Assembly (NCBI GenBank): GCA_963854835.1 | Contig: OY978525.1 | Span: 75,059,628 to 75,123,627 of the forward strand | Length of the DNA: 64,000 nucleotides | Source: Megamerina dolium | Taxonomy: Eukaryota; Arthropoda; Insecta; Diptera; Megamerinidae | Reading direction: 5' to 3' | Shown: one piece after another, positions 22,501-32,400 of the stretch | Layout of the letters: each line of letters starts with the position of its first letter | Numbering within the stretch: position 1 is the stretch's first letter | The notes under the pieces: model-generated | Told to the model about the DNA's origin: nothing | What the model saw: only the letters and a program-made list of their open reading frames with translations | Database searches by the model: none | Translations under genes and position numbers: made by a program

Positions 22501-22890
22501 AAAGCGGTAGTCCTTATCCGAGGCATTTTAGTTTTTTTCATTGGAGGGGTTTTTTATGTGGCGGGTCCCAAACCCAACGCACAACCTCTAACCGAGGAGA
22601 TTTTCGCCACTCACTTCAGCCGCCTCCCAGCGGGTGCCAGGAAGACGTTGCCCGGTGGTCGCCACATGGAGGGCCCCCATTAATAATAATGAAAGCGCCA
22701 TCACAGAGTAAGCAGAGCAAGCTATATGACTACCCCTCATTAACAAATAAAGGTATCATCACATAGCGCTCAGATCAAACTACATGACAGCCAGTGAGTT
22801 GACTTGCGATGAGTTCAACAAGGATTGCGCTAGCCCCACCTGGTTGAGGCAGTTAGACACGTTACCTTGCGAAAACACCACCAGACCACC
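19527..22890 (-). mobile_element. RTE-like non-LTR retrotransposon, copy B, full length and intact
   Basis: A 3364-bp element, same ends as copy A: tetranucleotide tail (TACTTACT on plus) at the left, and 5' end at the right where the minus strand begins GGTGGTCTGGTGGTGTTTTC. The flanking 12-bp duplication is perfect and the single ORF is uninterrupted, indicating recent insertion. It lies in repeat X, whose other copy (39590-40340) shows the empty site. Confidence 0.95.
19563..22541 (-). CDS. Endonuclease-reverse transcriptase of RTE-like LINE, intact
   Basis: 992 codons, Met at 22541, stop at 19563-19565. Residues ~27-260: APE-type endonuclease (CTWNVRSLYREGA, ALQEMRW with the metal-binding Glu, CAHAPTDE, GDFNARVG, TWLSPDHRTRNQIDHVLID, DSDHYLV catalytic end). 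Residues ~500-800: RT ([76 protein letters not shown] with both catalytic Asp, FVYLGTSI). C-terminus: LRWLGHVERMEEHAP and GGRRKRGRPNLRW, common in this LINE group. There is no RNase H and no separate ORF1. The enzyme nicks chromosomal DNA and copies its own mRNA from the nick. All catalytic residues I can check are present, so this copy may be competent. The assignment to the RTE clade rests on EN/RT style and tail type. Confidence 0.92.
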   Translation of the reverse strand: MKKTKMPRIRTTAFVVDPRKRKKDNDLRICTWNVRSLYREGASIQLVDVLEKYRADITALQEMRWTGQGCSKRASCDIYYSCHAERHELGCGFLVRKRLRHLVSQFTPVNERLATIRIKAKFFNISLICAHAPTDEKDNVTKESFFQRLEEAYDRCPRHDIKIVLGDFNARVGKEGTFGPTVGKFSLHQNTSDNGMRLIDFAAARNMVIGGTRFQHLDIHKATWLSPDHRTRNQIDHVLIDGRHASSVMDVKSIRGANIDSDHYLVAAKVRTRLCVANNKRSPTQRKLDVSKLQSPETADAFSTRLSDLLMQNTPPLDDTCARWTHISHSMTTAAEEVIGYYRPLRNEWYDQECRDATAEKDAAYRKTLRAGVTRAVKERYREKRSAERRLFRRKKRELERRECEEIEMCTDKNETRKFFEKIKRLSGGLNSGASSCRDGNGNLVTDVQSVLSLWREHFSTLLNGDATNNSASGGECPITPITDDGVDVPPPDYDEVETAILRLKNNKAAGADGLPAELFKTGGDELLTRMHQLISRIWSDESMPDDWRLSVLCPVHKKGDPTICANYRGISLLSIAYKVLSSVLCERLKPMLSNLIGPYQCGFRPGKSTIDQIFTLRQILEKTQEKQIDTHHLFVDYKAAFDSPVRDYLYATMSEFGIPAKLIRLCRMTLHNSRCAVKIGKDLSAPFNTERGFRQGDSLSCDFFNLIMEKIIRAADLRHNGTIFNKSVMLLAYADDIDIIGMNTRAVSAAFSELERESRRMGLTVNEGKTKYLVSTNKESRRLGQHVTVDNYAFEVVRDFVYLGTSINSSNDVSLEIMRRITLANRCYFGLGKQLRSRALSRRTKTTLYKSLIMPVLTYGAEAWTISTSDERILGVFERKVLRKIFGPICVGGEYRIRYNHELYELYADIDIVKRIKIQRLRWLGHVERMEEHAPAKKVLYSELAGGRRKRGRPNLRWKDQVLENLTALGISNWRQLAKNRDGWRSMLFSA

Positions 22891-22902
22891 AAAACACATT
22901 AC
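22891..22902. repeat. Right target-site duplication of RTE copy B
   Basis: AAAACACATTAC, identical to 19515-19526. Confidence 0.9.
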
Positions 22903-23552
22903 ATGCAGTTTTATATATGAAATGGTATGAGAAACTGATCGTAAGGAAAAACGCATCAAAAATAAGCGAACTGTGGTTTGCATACATTTCTTTTTTTCTC
23001 TTCTGTTGGTTACTAAACTTGCTGAGTGACAAAGTTAATTCGTTACTTCTTTCTCCAATTTTTGTTTTCTGTAGAATTTTCACGCTTGCTTTTGTATTCT
23101 TTCATTTAACTTACGCAATACTTATTGAATTTTTAGCGCCGTTTGATTAAAAAGAAAAAGTTATCAATAGTTGAGGTATTTGTATGGATATTGAGCAGAT
23201 TGTGAAAATAGGTCAGAATCTGCTGAAGAAGCAGAAACACAGTGTCACCCGGTACTTATATGCACATAGAGCTTGCAAAGCAATTGTGTAAAATGTTTTA
23301 AAAATTTTTTATACCAATGTTTAAAAAAATCAATTAACAAATAATCAAACATAATTATTTAAGTATTTTTTTAATATATTTATATTTAAGTATGATATTT
23401 GCCGTTTATTGTAATAAATAATATATTATAATAAATAAAATGTGAAAAAAATTAATTAACTATTATCATATATTTCGAATGTGTACAGAAAGAATACTGT
23501 GCTGAGAAGTGTATATTTATATACATAAAACGCATGATATGATTTCGTGTTA
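22903..23552 (+). repeat. Repeat X copy 1, right part
   Basis: Matches 39690-40340 in several blocks: ATGCAGTTTT..ATATGAAATG, AAAATAAGCGAACTG, CAGTGTCACCCGGTACTTAT and GCACATAG. A final near-identical ~70-bp block holds CTGAGAAGTGTATATTTATA and CGCATGATATGATTTCGTGT. It is non-coding as far as I can tell. Class unknown: no terminal inverted repeat or poly-A seen. Confidence 0.75.
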
Positions 23553-24120
23553 CCTTTGTGATGCATCTTTCCTAACCTGACTTCATTCGAGATGGCGTTC
23601 CAGTTTCCCTCACTATGTTGCAGCTTTTCTAGCAGGTTTCCGACAGTCCACTGCCCTATTTGCTGACAAGGCTCTTTCACTGAATCTTCTTCGGAATCGG
23701 CGTATAAACAACTCGAATGTACGCTCTTGCCCATTTTATGTAAATATTTACAAAAATAGCCATGGCCAGACAACAATTGTGTTAAATAATAATTTACTTC
23801 GCCGTGTTTTTGCTCTATCCATCGACGTAGGTTTGGTATTCTTTTAGCAGTCCATCTGCAGTATTCGTCGGCTCCCACGTCTCCTGCCTGTTTTGTATTG
23901 TCTGGTCTCGTAGTTGTTTTACTGCTTGTGCTGTGAGCCCTCCCGATTTTTTCAGCATGTATATCCTTTTCCGTTATTCTACTAGCAGATCAATTACTGT
24001 TACTCCGGTTATCGCCAGCACCGCCACATATGATACTGTGCGATAGGCACATGCTATAGGAAGAGCTATAGTCCTCTGTACTGTTGCCACAAACTTTCTT
24101 CTGCTTCTTGTTTTAAGCGT
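23553..24120 (-). pseudogene. R1-clade LINE 3' fragment (ORF2 C-terminus)
   Basis: The minus-strand ORF from 23878 begins close to the conserved R1-family C-terminal region: IPNLRRWIEQKHGEVNYYLTQLLSGHGYFCKYL, the segment ahead of the Cys/His motif that follows the RT in R1-type ORF2. CLYADSEEDS corresponds to the C..C..EDT stretch but has lost one Cys. Upstream to 24120 the sequence is still homologous in style but full of stops. Truncated at the 5' side by the (TA)n at 24128 and at the 3' side by repeat X. Confidence 0.7.
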
Positions 24121-24126
24121 GTCTGC

Positions 24127-24385
<259 letters not shown>

Positions 24386-25590
24386 TTTTTTTTTTTCAAG
24401 CTTCATTTATTGGATCTTTCTAAAATTACTTAGAAACAATAAATAATTAAATCTTACAAACTAACTCACACTAACTGGAAATTCTTCCCAACGTTCCATC
24501 ATAATTTATTGAGTCGCGAGGTATAGCAATTTCACAGCATATTCAGTGTGTCTTTTCTTTTTAATCGACGATGCCCCGTGCTCAGCAACAATTGCCTAGC
24601 AAGGGGATTCGGATGACTGTGTAATTTTTGAATGTAGCTTTTGCAGGACATTGCAACTTCCTCAGAAATTGTGGGTACATTTAAATCTCGATGGATGTTA
24701 ACGTTCCTCATATACCAAGGCACGTTTACAATAATTCGCAGACACTTGGATTGTATTCGCTGCAAATTTTCGATATTTGAGGGAGATGCGGTGCCCCAAA
24801 ACTGAATACCATAAGTCCAGATTGGCTTCAGGATTGTTTTATATAATAGCACTTTGTATTCGAGATTCAACTTTGATCTTTTGTGTAACAGCCACTATAA
24901 CTGATTCATTTTAAGCTTGATCTGACTTTTCTTTGCCTCTATGTGATTTTTCCATGTCAGCCTTCTGTCGAGGTGAATACCCAAGTACTTTGTTGACGAA
25001 CATTGTGGCCATTAATATTAAGTGGGGGACATGTATCTAGCCTTAGCGTGAAGGTTACATGTACGCTCTTTGATTCATTGACTTTTATACGCCATTTTGC
25101 TAGCCAGATTTCGAGAGAATCGATATGAGTCTGCAGGAGTTTAGTAGCTTCTATGGGGTTAGAGCGAGAACACAATATTGCCGTATCATCTGCAAAGGGC
25201 GATATAAATGTATAGTTATTGCTGGGCATATCTGTAGTGTATAAGAGATACAGTAAGGGGCCCAAAACGCTTCCTTGAGGAACACCAGCGTGAATATCCA
25301 ATAGATTTGTTGTGTAATCCTTGTGATGTACGAGAAATTGTCTTTTCGTGAGGTAGCTACTAAGAAATGAGGAAACATTTGCAGGCAGTAATAGTTTGAG
25401 TTTGTAAATAAGGCCATCGTGCCATACTTTATCGAAAGCTTGAGTGATATCAAGAAAGACAGCTGAGCAATACTTTTTTTCTTCAAAAGTGTTCCTTATC
25501 AGAGTTACAATGCGGTGGACTTGTTCTATTGTGCCGTGCTGTTTTCTAAATCCAAACTGATGTTGAGGAATCAGTTGGTTGAGACAGAGA
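24386..25590 (-). pseudogene. Jockey-clade LINE copy 1, RT C-terminal part and poly-A tail
   Basis: The left end is a poly-T (poly-A on minus) next to the AATAAA of CCAATAAATGAAGCTTG, the 3' end. The minus strand encodes RT motifs: QFGFRKQHGTIEQ (near 25560), ITQAFDKVWHDG, GVPQGSVLGPLLYLLYTTDM, FADDTAILCSR, WLAKWRIKVNESKS and PIWTYGIQFWG, typical of Jockey-group elements without RNase H. Frames break near 25000 (KYLGIHLD region) and 24880. Copy 2 at 57690-59410 is the same family, in plus orientation. The element is interrupted to the right by unrelated sequence and resumes at 25963. Confidence 0.85.
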
Positions 25591-25962
25591 CTATAGAAGT
25601 ATAGAGATATCCTACTGTTAATAGACAGCGTTTTAACAGCAAATCTGGCGATGAAACAATGGCCACCTTTTCACTCAAAGCCAAAAATGGTTTTAGATAC
25701 ACTGGAAACAGTTCAGAATGAGCATTTTCTACATATCTTACTATGTAAATATATATATACACATGCGAAGCAGAATTGTCTATTTTTCATTGATAAATAC
25801 CCGAGATCGGCAACACAGAAATCATGCGATTGAATTTTTGCTATTTTTCAAGATTGTGTCACTTTGCGCTTGTTCAGCAGCCAACACATCAAATTGTTCG
25901 TCTTTCGTTGATTGCCCATGCATTGCATACACACACACACATCTACGCATGCGTTCTTTCTT
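25591..25962. other. Foreign segment replacing part of the Jockey-clade RT
   Basis: By comparison with copy 2, about 95 bp of the LINE (the SYSPISLLPLL region) is missing and replaced by this ~370-bp AT-rich sequence. It contains an (AC)n tract near 25928. No coding match and no target duplication recognised. Possibly filler from break repair. Confidence 0.6.
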
Positions 25963-26488
25963 TTTGTAGGGTCTTTTCCTGGTGTTGCTATCAAAATAAT
26001 TTTTGAAGTTTTCCAGCATTTGGGATAGTGTTTAATACGAAGGATAGCATTGAAAATGTGCATGAGATAAATTACTGAAGCTGGAGGTAGCTCTTTTATC
26101 ATTTTACCGGTAATTTTATCTGCACCAGGTGATTTTTTTTGGGTTTAAATCTTTATAAATTGCTTTGAATATGTCCTTTTTTTTTTAATTTTGAGCGTTA
26201 TTGAGCAAGGTTGAGAAGTTAATTTTGGTAATGAGGACTGTAAAGAGGGTGGATTGGGTGTAAACACGCTTTTTAGGTGGTTTGCAAAAGCCAAACCCTT
26301 CTCACAGTTGCTTCTAGCCCTATTACCGTCACTCAAACGGATGGGGGAATCAGTGAGAATTGGCCGATTTGAGTTTTTTGCTGATTTCCACAAAGAGTAG
26401 TCTGACGCTTCACCAGGTGTTAATTTCGCTATGTGCTCTTCTAACTCGTTGTTGTTTTTATTTTTTAAGGCTTGCTTTAACTTTCTTT
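25963..26488 (-). pseudogene. Jockey-clade LINE copy 1, pre-RT and RT start
   Basis: Minus-strand pieces match copy 2: RPILTDSPIRLSDGNRARSN (near 26340), KGLAFANHLKSVFTPNPP, PKKSPGADKITGKMIKELPP, and NAILRIKHYPKCWKTSKII with KPGKDPTK at the left end. Reading frames are disturbed by poly-A length changes. It joins an RTE fragment at about 26489. Confidence 0.8.
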
Positions 26489-26970
26489 TAGATACTTCGT
26501 CTTGCCCTCGTTCACCGTAAGACCCATTCGACGCGACTCTCTGTCCAACTCTGAGAATGCTGCACTGACTGCTCGCGTGTTCATGCCGATTATGTCAATA
26601 TCGTCGGCATATGCCAACAGCATGACACTTTTGTTGAAGATAGTGGCATTATGTCGTAGATCAGCAACTCGTATTATTTTCTCCATAATAATATTGATGA
26701 AATCGCACGATAACGAATCACCTTGTCTGAAATCCCGTTAGGTATTAAACGGTGCGGAGAGGTCCTTCCCAATTTTCACTGAACAACGGGAGTTATGCAG
26801 TGTCATTCTACAAAGGCGAATGAGCTTTGCAGGAATACCGAACTCAGACATTGCTGCGTAGAGGTGATTCCTTACCGGACTGTCGAAAGCGGCTTTATAA
26901 TCAACAAATAGGTGGTGTGTGTCGATCTGTTTTTCTTGGGTCTTCTCCAGGACTTGGCGCAGTGTGAAAA
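26489..26970 (-). mobile_element. RTE-like LINE fragment, copy C
   Basis: An internal RT piece only. It matches codons around [41 protein letters not shown] and LLAYADDIDIIG through GKTKYL, at a few percent divergence from copies A and B. It lacks both element ends, so it did not arise by normal insertion. The left edge abuts a Jockey-clade fragment and the right edge a palindromic (TA)n. Confidence 0.85.
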
Positions 26971-26985
26971 TGTATATATATACAG

Positions 26986-27067
<82 letters not shown>

Positions 27068-27117
27068 CTGTATATATGTATAAGTATATATATATATTTT
27101 CACACCGCGCCAAATCC
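26950..27117. repeat. Imperfect palindrome with (TA)n core
   Basis: Left arm GGACTTGGCGCAGTGTGAAA (26950 on), right arm reverse complement GGATTTGGCGCGGTGTGAAA (ends 27117), two mismatches in 21. Both arms come from the RTE RT gene in opposite orientations. Inner arms GTATATATA..CAGATACATA also pair, around ~70 bp of TA. Confidence 0.85.
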
Positions 27118-27141
27118 AAATATATATGTATATATATGTAT

Positions 27142-27180
27142 GTAGATGTACAGCATTTTCACGCTGTATATCTACATGTA
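27142..27180. repeat. Hairpin next to the palindromic (TA)n
   Basis: GTAGATGTACAGC pairs with GCTGTATATCTAC (one mismatch) around a short ATTTTCAC loop. It lies just beyond the larger palindrome. Confidence 0.7.
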
Positions 27181-27299
27181 CATGTACTCTACGTACTTTA
27201 GAAACATACATTCTAATCAACATGCAATGACAACAATGAGTGCTATGTGTTAACGTTCTCTGCCTCGTTGAGCGATTAGCGAAAACGTATAGTTTAGAC

Positions 27300-27925
27300 T
27301 TCTGAATTATGTTGACGTGGCGTTGGCTGCTTGAGATATGTTGATTGATGATTTGTTTAGCATCTGATTTTGAATGAGGGTTAGAATTATGAGTAAGGTT
27401 AGAAGCAGCAGAAAAGAGCGTGTGTAACGAAGATAAACCACTGAATGCTGTATTCCAGTTGGAAGATCTTTGATGTCCTGGAGCTGTTTTTGGATATTGG
27501 TGCGCTGTTCCAATTTGGTATCTAAGCTGATATTTGGTTGTAATGTTTTCTTAACATCAGCAGGTTTCCGATAGCCCTAATATTGCAGAACGTTGCATAT
27601 GAGGTATGTATGGTAGTGGCACTAAGTTCATGTACATAGATGGTTAGTAGTTTTCCCTTAATAACACAGTTTGATTTCATGGCCAGAGAATCATCTATCT
27701 GATTTCATTGCCACATACTGTAGATATTTCAATTGGTCTTGTGGTTACATAAATCCAGCGGTTAATGTTATTCACTGCAACAAAAGAAATGTTGTTTCGG
27801 ATGTAAGCGAAATTACAATGTGGCTATGTTCTGCTGTTGAAAAGAGCAATTTCACAGGAATAGCTGCCGGAATCTCAATAAATAAGTACTATACTACAAG
27901 TACTATAGGTATATATAGGTATAGG
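27300..27925 (-). pseudogene. Env-like remnant of BEL/Pao-type element, C-terminal part
   Basis: The minus-strand ORF 27513-27307 has a strongly hydrophobic stretch (FLLLLTLLIILTL), like the membrane anchor near the end of insect retroelement envelope proteins. Further right, broken frames resemble the domain just before it. The order pol, env, anchor on the minus strand continues from 36080 through 33100 to here, with LOA-3 inserted between. Inactivated by many stops. Confidence 0.45.
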
Positions 27926-28048
27926 AGGGGTGCTAATGGGGTAGTGACGCGATTATATAGCCTCTCCTATTCAATTGTCAACCTCACCTACACGTAGGTG
28001 CACCCTGTCGATAACAGAAGAGGCTCTGACGACATAGCACTTTAAGCT

Positions 28049-28072
28049 AAGGTGTTGAGGTAACCGTGCCGA
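28049..28072 (+). promoter_or_regulatory. Conserved LOA 5'UTR motif
   Basis: AAGGTGTTGAGG then TAACCGTGCCGA; 20 of 24 bases match the motif at 40683 (LOA-1) and 50575 (LOA-2), although the proteins of these families are far diverged. Function unknown: internal promoter or RNA structure are the obvious possibilities. Confidence 0.5.
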
Positions 28073-28240
28073 GAGCTGAATAGCTGGTAGGTCGGCTGTA
28101 TTAAGTGCCTTACCCTGGTATACTGGCTCTGCTGGGGTGGACTCTTCTTTCCAGTTCACTCGTGGGATTCAAAACGGAGAACATAAATAATAAAAGTAAA
28201 AACCAGAAAGTAAGGGGGAGCGCTCTCGGAGGATGATCTC

Positions 28241-29411
28241 TTGGCCAGTAGCCAGGAGAGCATCAAAAACAAGAATGACAAGCGTGCTAGACACAGCACC
28301 CCTGTCACCGACAATAATATACCATCTACATCCAATAAAGGGAGCACACCAGCCACAGTGGCCCCCAAGAAGTCTAAGAAGTCGTCCGGTACCCTGCTGA
28401 AAGCGAGGTATCAAAGGGCGCTTTTCATACTGGACAAGATCGCCAAAAATAAGAAAGATGGCCAAGTCCACGAGCGGGATGCCGAGGATAAGGTCAGGTA
28501 CGAGGCGGTGGTCAAGGAGTACGAGACCTCACTTGTAATCAAAGCAGCACAGCCACAACAACAGCAGAAGCAGACAGCGAAGCGGAATCGCTCACAGGAC
28601 GTGACCGATCACCCCGCGAAGAAGGGCAAGTACTCCAAGCAGGGGGGGTCCATCCGCTGTTGCTCCAGCGTCATCAAAGCAACCCTATAGTGAGGTGGTC
28701 AGAGACCTCCTCCAGGTTTCTATTGTTGACGCGAAGAGCAACAATGGAACGCTGGTGCTGGCAGTATGGAACTCTATTGAGGGACGGCTATCTGAGATGG
28801 TCGTCGAGCCCCTCTTAGAGAAACAAACTCTAGTTCCTGCCTTCAACTGCGAGGAGGTTTGTCGGGGTTGTCGGGTGATCAAATGCGCGGACGGATTCTC
28901 GAGGGAATTTCTGGGCAAATGCGTTTCTAAGATTAGTAACGCATGGGAAGGTCTTTCGCTTAAGATCATCCCGGCAGTGGAGATTCCCAGGAGGCCCCGG
29001 GCGCGTATTTGGCTGCCAAAAATGGCAATGAAACTGGATGAGTCGAAGCTCATCCAGTGTTTGAAGCTGCAGAACCCAGGTGTCCCGATGGATGACTGGT
29101 CGGTCATTAAGACCGAAGAGCAGCAGCGCAACAGCCAGCCAGTCCTTCTGCTTATCTGCAATGAGTCCCTGGGGGCACTTGAGCAGAGAGAGTATAAACT
29201 TCGGTTTGGCATCAGAGAGGTCAAAATGAAGGTGTTTCCGGCCTCGGTGGCTCCGGATGATAACCTGGAAGAGGTTGATAACGCCAACAAGCTCCTAGAG
29301 GGGCTCAATCTGGTCGAGCCGGCCGGGGAAGGTGCCTCGTCATCAGCCGAGCAAACTGGAAGTGCGCCACAAATCAGCAAACAAGGAGATGCTGAGAGTG
29401 GCGCAGATTAA
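28241..29411 (+). pseudogene. LOA-3 ORF1 (gag-like), one frameshift
   Basis: The N-terminal part (28241-28640) is basic and low complexity (KKSKKSSGTLLKARY, PQQQQKQTAKRNR). The second part (28695-29411) starts ..YSEVVRDLLQVSIVD and carries globular sequence ending QISKQGDAESGAD. The frames differ. A run of seven G at 28642-28648 is the break: six G would give one continuous ORF. No clear ATG at the N-terminus. LOA ORF1 products are nucleic-acid-binding RNP proteins. The stop at 29409-29411 overlaps ORF2, whose ATG is at 29389. Confidence 0.75.
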
Positions 29412-32400
29412 CTTGCAGCATGCCAAAGCAGCCTTGGACAACCTCATAATCCTTATCCGAGAGGAGGACATCGACATCTGTTTCATACAGGAACCCTGGA
29501 TATGGCGCTCAAAGATTATGGGTCTGCACACCAGGGACTACAACCTTTTTTATACGCATGGTGAAGATAAGCCAAGGGCGTGTATCCTGGTAAGGAACAC
29601 AATTAACGCTTTCTTTCTACATAATTTTAGTTCTTACGATGTCGCAGTGGTCAAGATCGAGTCGCAGAGCGGTCGTAGTCTCACGATCGCTTCTGCGTAC
29701 TTGTCGCATGACCATCCTGCGCCTCCCGAGGAGGTCCAACGACTCATCAGCAACATCAGTAACAGCAAAGAGGATGCTCTATTGGGCTGCGACGCCAATG
29801 CCAGACATGCGATCTGGGGAAGCAGCGAAACAAATGAGCGAGGCGAGTCTCTTTTTGATTTTATAATATCCAACGATCTCAACATTTGTAACAGGGGCGA
29901 TTCACCTACCTTCACTTTCCCTGGTTCGGAAACCTGAAGGGGGTGGGAAGAAGTCCTTGATATTACACTCACAACAAACTCTCCTGACCTTGTAATTCGT
30001 AACTGGTTAGTTTCGAAACGAATCTCCCTGTCGGATCATCGAATGATTCTCTTTGACCTAGGCTGGGAGAGGGAGATTAGACAACCACATAGAAACCCCA
30101 AACGAACAGCTTGGAATCTTTTTGACAAGGTAGTTAGCGATAGACTCCATAGAAATAGAACAGCCATAGAGTCCCGGAATAATCTAGAAGACCGGGTCAA
30201 GTCTCTAGAAAAAAGTTTTCAGGTTGCCTACAAAGTTGCATGTCCTATATCGAGGAGTAAGAAGATCTTCCCGCCGTGGTGGGATAGAGATCTGAGTGAC
30301 CTGAGGTCCAAGCTCAGAAGGATCTTTAATGATTGCTATGCAACGGGTGACTTTCAAGAGTATAGATATTCCCTGAGGGAATATAAAAAAGCTATATGGA
30401 CTGCAAAGACAAAATCTTTGCGGGAACATTGCAAGTCGATAGAGGCCACGAAGGACTCAGCAAGATTAGGTAAAATCCTGGCTAAAGATCACTCAAATAA
30501 AACCTTTATAAAGCGCGCCGATGGAACGTGGGCGGAATCGGCGGCCGAAACTTTAGATATCCTCATAGATACTCACTTTCCAGACAGTCCTGATGGGGCA
30601 ACTCAAGGAAGCGAACCGGTACAGCAGGAAGTATCGGCGGCGCTGCTCGATAAAATCATGACTGAGGAGAAAATAGGGTGGGCAATTAATAGTTTCTCAC
30701 CTTTTAAATCTCCGGGGGTAGACGGTATTCTCTCTATAATGATGCAGAATACTCAGAAATCTTTGGTTAAGGAGCTAAAAGAGATCTTCCATGCTTGTAT
30801 TCGCTACAACTATATCCCGACTACATGGAGGAGAACAAGGGTGGTTTTCATTCCTAAATCGGGTAGAAGAGGACATGAATTGGCCAAGGACTTTAGGCCA
30901 ATAAGTCTTATATCCTTTGTATTAAAAACTCTAGAAAGAATCATAGACTTATATATACGGGAGCTTCTAGATGAGAAATCTCTCTCTTCAGTGCAGCATG
31001 CGTACTTGAGGGGGAGGTCTACAGAAACTGCGCTACATGAGGTGGTACGTACAGTGGAGAGGTCCCAATTGTATAAACAATTCACGGCGGCGTTTGTTGA
31101 CGTAGAGGGAGCGTTCAATAACGTCAAGGCAGATTCCATTAGATCCGCCCTTGCCAGGACAGAAATAGCAGAACCAATTAGAAATTGGATCTCATCCCTA
31201 CTTATTAACTGCGAAATAACAGCTGAGCTAGGGGGTGCGAAATGTAGTAAGCGGGTACGTAGGGGCACACCGCAGGGGGGCGTGCTGTCCCCCCTGCTCT
31301 GGCTCTTAACTATAAACGATATCCTTGTGGAACTTAACGCAAATGGAGTTAAGATTGTAGCGTACGCTGATGATGAGGCGATCCTAGTCTCGGGTCCCTT
31401 CCCTTCTGTGATGAGTGAAATGATGAAGAGAACATTAGCAAAACTAAGTAGGTGGGCACAAGATTGTGGCCTTAGGTTGAATCCGGATAAGACGGAGTTA
31501 CTGCTCTTTACGAGGAAGTACAAACCACCTACCTTCAGACTACCAACATTAAACGGACAGCAATTAACCCTATCGAACAGCACCAAGTATCTGGGACTGA
31601 CTATAGACTGCAAACTGAATTGGAAAACATGCATCGAGGAGAGAGTACGGAAGGCCTGCATCGCTTTCTATGCTTGCAAATCGATGTTTGGTAAGAAGTG
31701 GGGTCTAAGACCAAAAATAGTACTCTGGATGTACCAAGCGGTAGTGAGACCGGTGTTGACTTATGGCTCTGTAGTTTGGTGGGAAGCTCTACGGAAGAAC
31801 TATAACACCAATAAACTACGGAAAGTTCAGCGCACTGCGTGCGTTGGTGCCACTGGGGCCTGTCGCACCTGCCCTGCAGCAGCCTTGGATCCTATTTTGA
31901 ACCTCCTTCCAATTTACTTGCACATACTATGTACTACATCGCAAACGGCACTCAGACTCAGGGAATCTGGATGTTGGAAGTGTACTCAACAAGGACACAG
32001 TAGCATCCTTAGGAATGTACCTATAGATATAGTTGACAACAGGACGGACCCTGCCCTCGCAAGCTGGCTTTTGAGAGAGGCATCAAGGCCGTATTTCCTA
32101 GTAGAAATGAGTGGAAGAAAGGTGGGATCCTGACTGGTAGGGATACACACATTTTCACTGATGGTTCCAAAATGGACTCTGGAGTTGGAGCAGGAATCTA
32201 TTCGGAGTCCTTAGAAATATCAAAGTCCGTAAAACTCCCTTCTTATTGCAGTGTGTTCCAGGCGGAGGTATACGCAATTCTGCAAGCATGCGAATTGCTC
32301 CAACAGAGGAACATAACTGGAAAGGCAACAATTCTCTCCGATAGCCAGGCAGCTATAAAGGCGCTAGCCGCGCTAACTGTTAGCTCAAAGCTGGTCAGAG

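Noticed and set aside
27671..27997. 108-codon plus-strand ORF with Cys/Trp-rich start
   Set aside because: It lies antisense to the env-like remnant and runs into the LOA-3 5' end; no motif of its own.
28241..28690. Host gene encoding a Lys/Gln-rich nuclear protein
   Set aside because: Position, frame join at the G7 run and overlap with an EN-RT ORF show it is LOA-3 ORF1.
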